From Ignavibacteriaceae bacterium (GTDB taxonomy: Bacteria; Bacteroidota; Ignavibacteria; Ignavibacteriales; Ignavibacteriaceae), in NCBI GenBank assembly GCA_013359345.1, contig JABWCA010000006.1:1-37103 (forward strand): a stretch of 37,103 nt of DNA, read 5' to 3'. Both the position numbers and the translations under genes were made by a program. Below, piece by piece: positions 33,185 through 37,103 of this stretch (the stretch's first letter is position 1; every line of letters begins with the position of its first letter). Below the pieces are notes generated by a model. It did no database searches. It was given only the letters and a program-made list of their open reading frames with translations, and had not been told where the DNA came from.

Positions 33185-34273
33185 TTGAAAACCAGTATAA
33201 CCGATAAGCTGAAAAACCCTGCGCTGCTTCTTATTCTGTGGTTAAGTCTGGGGATGATAAGCATCTTTTCTTCCTTTGTTTATTATCTCGATACCGACAG
33301 AACATTTAACTGGAGCGCACATCTGACTGACCGACTGCCTTCATATATTCTTATGTGGGTATTCACCCCCGTTATCTATTTCATTGCAGGACGAATAAGC
33401 CTGACCAGAAACAGATGGCTTTCAGACACAGGAGTGCTCTTAACTGCTGCAGTCTCTTTTTCTTTGACGCACAGGTTCCTGAGCCTCAGCACAGTCCAGT
33501 TTCTCCACTTTTTAATTGACGGCAAAGACTTTGAACCTGTGAAAACGATAATGGAATCAAAGTTTATTTTCCTTTCACTATCGGTTGACAGCTTTTTCCT
33601 TTTCATCATAACCCTGGGTATATCTTATGCGGTGCTGAACTACCTGAGGGTGAGTAAAGAAGAAGCCAGGATAACGGAACTGAATGAAAAGCTTGCCCGT
33701 GCGGAAACAGAAGCGCTTAAAATGCAGCTCCAGCCGCATTTTCTTTTTAACACTCTTAACTCCGTTTCGGCACTGGTTTACACAAATCCACCGATGGCCG
33801 ATGAAATGATCGCAAAGCTTGGCGAGATGCTCAGGCTTACCCTGCGGCAATCAGGCAGGCAGTTTGTAACGCTCCGGGAGGAAGTGGAATTCGTGAATCT
33901 TTATCTTGATATTCAGAAGCTGAGATTCTCAGAAAGATTCACTTTTACTCTGCAGACTGATACATCACTTGAAAATTACGCAGTGCCTAATCTGATATTG
34001 CAGCCGGTTGTTGAAAACTGCTTCAGGCACGGGGTTGAGCGCACCGTGAAAAAAGTTGACATCCTGCTGAAAATTGAAAAAACAGGCTCATACCTGGAAA
34101 TTACGGTTGAAAACACCAACCCGTCTGTGAATGACGGAGGCGAGAAAATGTCGCTCAAAAGCATTTCCGAGAGACTGCGGCAGCATTATGGAGATACTTT
34201 CAGGCTGAACACAGAAATCACTGAAAATAAGTTCGTGTTTGTTCTGATGATTCCGGCGGTTGAATATGCTTAA
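33185..34273 (+). CDS. LytS-like sensor histidine kinase
   Basis: 362 residues from a TTG at 33185, the only reasonable start before the first membrane helix. Four membrane helices occupy about 12-160 (ALLLILWLSLGMISIF, YILMWVFTPVIYFIAG, LLTAAVSFSLTHRF, FIFLSLSVDSFFLFII). A coiled segment leads to the His_kinase domain with LQPHFLFNTLNSV (phospho-acceptor His185), then a HATPase domain with NLILQPVVENCFRHG. This is the LytS/YehU class, which always works with LytTR regulators. The regulator gene overlaps it by 8 bp, so they form a pair. The signal is membrane-related and unknown. Confidence 0.9.
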   Translation: MKTSITDKLKNPALLLILWLSLGMISIFSSFVYYLDTDRTFNWSAHLTDRLPSYILMWVFTPVIYFIAGRISLTRNRWLSDTGVLLTAAVSFSLTHRFLSLSTVQFLHFLIDGKDFEPVKTIMESKFIFLSLSVDSFFLFIITLGISYAVLNYLRVSKEEARITELNEKLARAETEALKMQLQPHFLFNTLNSVSALVYTNPPMADEMIAKLGEMLRLTLRQSGRQFVTLREEVEFVNLYLDIQKLRFSERFTFTLQTDTSLENYAVPNLILQPVVENCFRHGVERTVKKVDILLKIEKTGSYLEITVENTNPSVNDGGEKMSLKSISERLRQHYGDTFRLNTEITENKFVFVLMIPAVEYA

Positions 34274-35018
34274 AATTCTCATAGCAGATGATGAAGAGCT
34301 TGCCCGGCAAAAAATCAGGATGTTTCTCGGTACCAGAAATGATATTTCGGAGATAGCTGAGGCAGCAAACGGATATGAAGCGCTGAAGATTGTTGAGAAG
34401 CTCAGCCCTGATATAATTTTTTTGGATATTGAGATGCCGGAAATGTCGGGTTTTGAATTTCTTGCTGATGCCGGCAAAACCGGTGCTTCTGTGATATTCA
34501 CAACAGCTTATGACCGATATGCCGTGCGGGCATTTGAGGTGAACGCCGCAGATTATCTTCTCAAACCCTTCACTCTCGAACGATTCAATGAAGCGCTTCA
34601 GCGCGTGACTGACCGGAGAAAAAATCCGGAAAGCATTAATCCGGATGAAATACTCAGGTTTCTTAAGGAGAACATCAGTAAAAAATCTCCTTTTATATCA
34701 AGGCTGACAGTAAGGAAAGGCAGCCGCTTCATAATCATTGATGTAAAAGATATACTAATGATTGAAGCAGAAGGGAATTACCTTAAAATAATTACTGCAG
34801 GCGCTTCATTTCTCCACAGATCAACCCTCACAGCTTTTGAGGAATCACTTGATCCCGAAATGTTTATCAGGGTGCACAGATCAGTGATAGTGAAAAAAGA
34901 TGCTGTGAAAGAACTGGAGCCAAAGTTCAATAATGAGTTCACTCTAACCCTCAGCAACGGATTAAAGACAACCTCCTCCAGGAATTATTATTCCGCAATA
35001 AAAACTCTTCTCCCCTGA
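34266..35018 (+). CDS. LytTR-family response regulator
   Basis: 250 residues starting at ATG 34266, which overlaps the kinase stop by 8 bp; the upstream in-frame TTG two codons earlier is not needed. The receiver (1-120) has ADDEELAR, phospho-acceptor Asp54 (FLDIEMPEMSG), the Thr in FTTAYDRYAV and Lys in YLLKPF. The LytTR DNA-binding domain follows (about 145-248): RLTVRKGSRFIIIDVKDI, then EAEGNYLKI, then FIRVHRSVIVKKDAV and the conserved SRNYY. It would bind direct repeats near target promoters. The next gene is 107 bp downstream, and regulation of that surface protein is possible. Confidence 0.93.
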   Translation: MLKILIADDEELARQKIRMFLGTRNDISEIAEAANGYEALKIVEKLSPDIIFLDIEMPEMSGFEFLADAGKTGASVIFTTAYDRYAVRAFEVNAADYLLKPFTLERFNEALQRVTDRRKNPESINPDEILRFLKENISKKSPFISRLTVRKGSRFIIIDVKDILMIEAEGNYLKIITAGASFLHRSTLTAFEESLDPEMFIRVHRSVIVKKDAVKELEPKFNNEFTLTLSNGLKTTSSRNYYSAIKTLLP

Positions 35019-35125
35019 TCATCACAGCTCCTTTTCTTTCTGTCACCTTTTTAATTCGGTCTGACCCATAACTATACTCTCCCGCAGGAAACTGCAGTTT
35101 ATTTGCAGAAAAAAAAGAGAGAAAA

Positions 35126-36871
35126 ATGAAAAATGCAATTCTGTTACTGTTTCTTTTAATTCAGATTCCGGCTGCAACGCAGCAGTTCACAAAAATCACC
35201 ACGGGACCGGCAGTTAATGATGCCGGCGATTCAAGATCTGTGAACTGGATAGATTATGACAATGACGGAGATCAGGATCTGTTTATAACAAACGGACCCC
35301 AGGCAGGCGGGAATAATTTTCTTTATGAGAACAAGGGGGGAGGAGTGTTTGAAAAGATAGATACTCTCATAATTAACAAAGATCTTTCCCCTTCAGACGG
35401 ATCAAGCTGGGGAGATATAGACAATGACGGAGATCAGGATCTGTTTGTAGCTACCTGGTACAATAAAAAGAATTACCTTTATATCAATAACGGAGATAAA
35501 ACATTCACACTTTCAGCAGGCATAATTTCAAACGACCCCTCATATTCTGAGAGCGGTACATGGGGTGATTATAACAATGACGGGCTGCTTGATCTTTATG
35601 TTCTGAACAGTGCCGGTCTGGCAAGAAATTTCCTCTACAGAAATGACGGCAGCGGTAATTTCACAAAGATTTCAACAGGCCCGCAGTCAACCGACCAGTT
35701 TTTGTCAAGAAATGCAGACTGGATTGATATTAACGGCGATGGCTATACAGACCTGTTTGTCGTTAACGAATCAGATCAGGGAGAGAATGTATATCTCAAT
35801 AATAAATCAGGATCTTTCACTAGAAGTCAGGTCCCGGTTCTGACAAGCTCAGCCGGAAATTCAACATCATCTGACTGGGCAGATGTGGATAATGACGGAG
35901 ACCTGGATGTTTTCATAACCAACTATGCGGGACAGCGCAATTACCTGATGCTTAACAACGGGGATAATACCTTCACCAAATCAAATCAGACAGTTTTTGA
36001 AAGCGACCCGGCATACTCTTTCTGCGGCACATTCGGTGATATTGATAATGACGGTGATGCAGATCTTTTTGTGACAAACGCATTTTCTAACAGTGTATCT
36101 CTGACTGATTATCTCTACATAAATGACGGGAATGGCAACTTTACAAGATCATCAGAATTCAGCTCAGTGACAGGCTGGTCATACGGGGCATCGTTCGGCG
36201 ATTATGACGCCGACGGATATCTTGATCTGGCAATTGCAAAATGCCAGGGTGGTAATGAAAATAACGCCCTTTATAAAAACAACGGCGGAAGCAATAACAG
36301 CATACAATTCAGGCTTGAAGGAAAAAGAGTCAACAGATCAGGAATAGGTGCGCTGATAAAAGTTAAAAGTATCATCAACGGCTTTGCCAGATGGCAGATG
36401 AGAAGAATTGCAGGTCAGAACGGTTACTGCAGCCAGAATCTGATTGCTCACTTCGGTATTGGTAATGCAACCGCAATCGACTCCGCCATTATAGTCTGGC
36501 CGAACGGCGCAGTGCAGAATCTCAGCGGTTTACAGATCAATGCGGTCAATACGGTAATTGAAGATACAAATCTTGTGACAGATATCCGCGAAGATGAAAT
36601 CATTCCGGCTGAAATCAGGCTTGATCAGAATTACCCAAACCCCTTTAACCCGGAAACCATAATTTCATTCAGTATTCCGGAAAGAAGCACCATAAAACTC
36701 AGCATTTTTGATATAAGCGGAAAAGAGGTTGAAGTGCTTTATGACGGAGAGATAGCTGCAGGCAGCCACAGGCAGATCTTTAATGCAGCTAACCTGGCAT
36801 CAGGCATATACTTCTGCATGCTCATCACAAAAACGGAAAAAGTCACAATGAAAATGACCTTGCTGAAGTGA
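35126..36871 (+). CDS. FG-GAP/VCBS and ASPIC-UnbV surface protein with T9SS sorting domain
   Basis: 581 residues. The signal peptide MKNAILLLFLLIQIPAATQQ is followed by a seven-unit FG-GAP/VCBS propeller (about 30-390). I count seven calcium-binding-type loops of the form DxDxDGxxDL, such as IDYDNDGDQDLF, DINGDGYTDLF and DYDADGYLDLA. An ASPIC/UnbV domain (about 395-485) carries IQFRLEGKRVNRSGIGALIKV and IIVWPNGAVQNLSG. The C-terminal 85 residues are a sorting domain (RLDQNYPNPFNPETIISFS, IKLSIFDISGK, final KMTLLK). The protein is predicted to be secreted and attached at the surface, possibly for adhesion or binding. AGAGAG lies before the ATG. The mature function is unknown. Confidence 0.92.
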   Translation: MKNAILLLFLLIQIPAATQQFTKITTGPAVNDAGDSRSVNWIDYDNDGDQDLFITNGPQAGGNNFLYENKGGGVFEKIDTLIINKDLSPSDGSSWGDIDNDGDQDLFVATWYNKKNYLYINNGDKTFTLSAGIISNDPSYSESGTWGDYNNDGLLDLYVLNSAGLARNFLYRNDGSGNFTKISTGPQSTDQFLSRNADWIDINGDGYTDLFVVNESDQGENVYLNNKSGSFTRSQVPVLTSSAGNSTSSDWADVDNDGDLDVFITNYAGQRNYLMLNNGDNTFTKSNQTVFESDPAYSFCGTFGDIDNDGDADLFVTNAFSNSVSLTDYLYINDGNGNFTRSSEFSSVTGWSYGASFGDYDADGYLDLAIAKCQGGNENNALYKNNGGSNNSIQFRLEGKRVNRSGIGALIKVKSIINGFARWQMRRIAGQNGYCSQNLIAHFGIGNATAIDSAIIVWPNGAVQNLSGLQINAVNTVIEDTNLVTDIREDEIIPAEIRLDQNYPNPFNPETIISFSIPERSTIKLSIFDISGKEVEVLYDGEIAAGSHRQIFNAANLASGIYFCMLITKTEKVTMKMTLLK

Positions 36872-37103
36872 CTTATTCAGGAATATCTTCTTACTCCGGG
36901 GAGGGGCGATTACCGGCCGCTGCACTTTCTTTCACCCCCCCGGGTAAGATGATACAATCAAAAAACAGTTAAATATCAGAATTTCTGATAAGGACTCAGA
37001 TCAGCGTATATAATCATAAAATAGGGTTACCGAAAAAACAAGAGAAGTAAAGACTGCATCAAAAAAACGGGTTACCAAATTTAGTAATAAAAAATCAAGA
37101 ATA
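36872..37103. other. Terminal intergenic stretch
   Basis: No gene is visible in the last 232 bases. An imperfect GC-rich inverted repeat (TACTCCGGGG at 36893 region with CCCCCCGGGTA near 36944) could fold with one mismatch but has no T-run. The rest is AT-rich and may be the leader of a gene beyond the window. Confidence 0.3.

Overview
The window has two parts with different base composition and gene style. Positions 1 to about 10,610 are visibly GC-rich, with codons ending in G or C and leaders containing GGAG or AGGAA. Positions from about 10,620 to the end are AT-richer and look like Ignavibacteria or a close relative in the Bacteroidota/Chlorobi/Ignavibacteria lineage. Evidence for the second part is three exported proteins that end in type IX secretion (T9SS) C-terminal sorting domains with the NYPNPFN signature, TPR sensor kinases and ASPIC/UnbV-type FG-GAP proteins. 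The first part carries a TonB-dependent receptor with an N-terminal carboxypeptidase-regulatory-like domain and an NtrC-type two-component pair. It could come from another FCB-group lineage (KSB1/Calditrichota-like), but I cannot fix the taxon. The switch is abrupt and falls just after a good ribosome-binding site plus ATG whose reading frame is cut after 14 codons. The simplest reading is an assembly chimera or a recent insertion boundary.

Layout of the first part. It starts with a decayed brnT toxin and an intact CopG-type brnA antitoxin, followed by a TonB-dependent receptor (-). Next are a dipeptide epimerase (+), a roughly 790-bp gene-poor stretch with a palindromic repeat, and an RhlE-like DEAD-box helicase (+) with a bidirectional terminator. 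A sensor kinase and a sigma-54 response regulator follow as an overlapping operon (-). A vapBC-like module comes next, with a well-formed promoter and palindrome and a frameshifted toxin. The part ends with an orphan CopG-antitoxin-like N-terminal fragment and the truncated gene start at the junction.

Layout of the second part. A hotdog thioesterase overlaps a response regulator that has an H-box helix region but no ATPase (-). A GspL/PilMN-like and a GspM/PilO-like membrane protein form a pair (-), divergent from two lipoproteins, one with two PEGA domains (+). Two tandem paralogous TPR sensor kinases follow (+), then an exported T9SS-sorted protein (+), aspartyl-tRNA synthetase (-), a phytoene-desaturase-like FAD enzyme (+) and a 1212-residue multi-PAS hybrid kinase (-). 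After these come a 1-Cys peroxiredoxin (+), a NagZ-like GH3 enzyme with a T9SS tail plus a GNAT acetyltransferase (+), and a MarR regulator with a rhodanese (-). The window closes with a LytS/LytTR two-component pair (+) and an FG-GAP/UnbV T9SS-sorted protein (+).

Signalling dominates: five histidine kinases, three free-standing response regulators and one receiver fused to a kinase lie in 37 kb. The most notable points are the composition junction, the two toxin-antitoxin modules in which only the toxin is broken, the receiver/H-box protein without a catalytic domain, the duplicated TPR kinases whose signalling halves are far more conserved than their sensors, the isolated GspL/GspM-like pair, and an 18-bp palindrome beside the marR gene. 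I did not find a clearly new defence system, CRISPR array, transposase or RNA gene.
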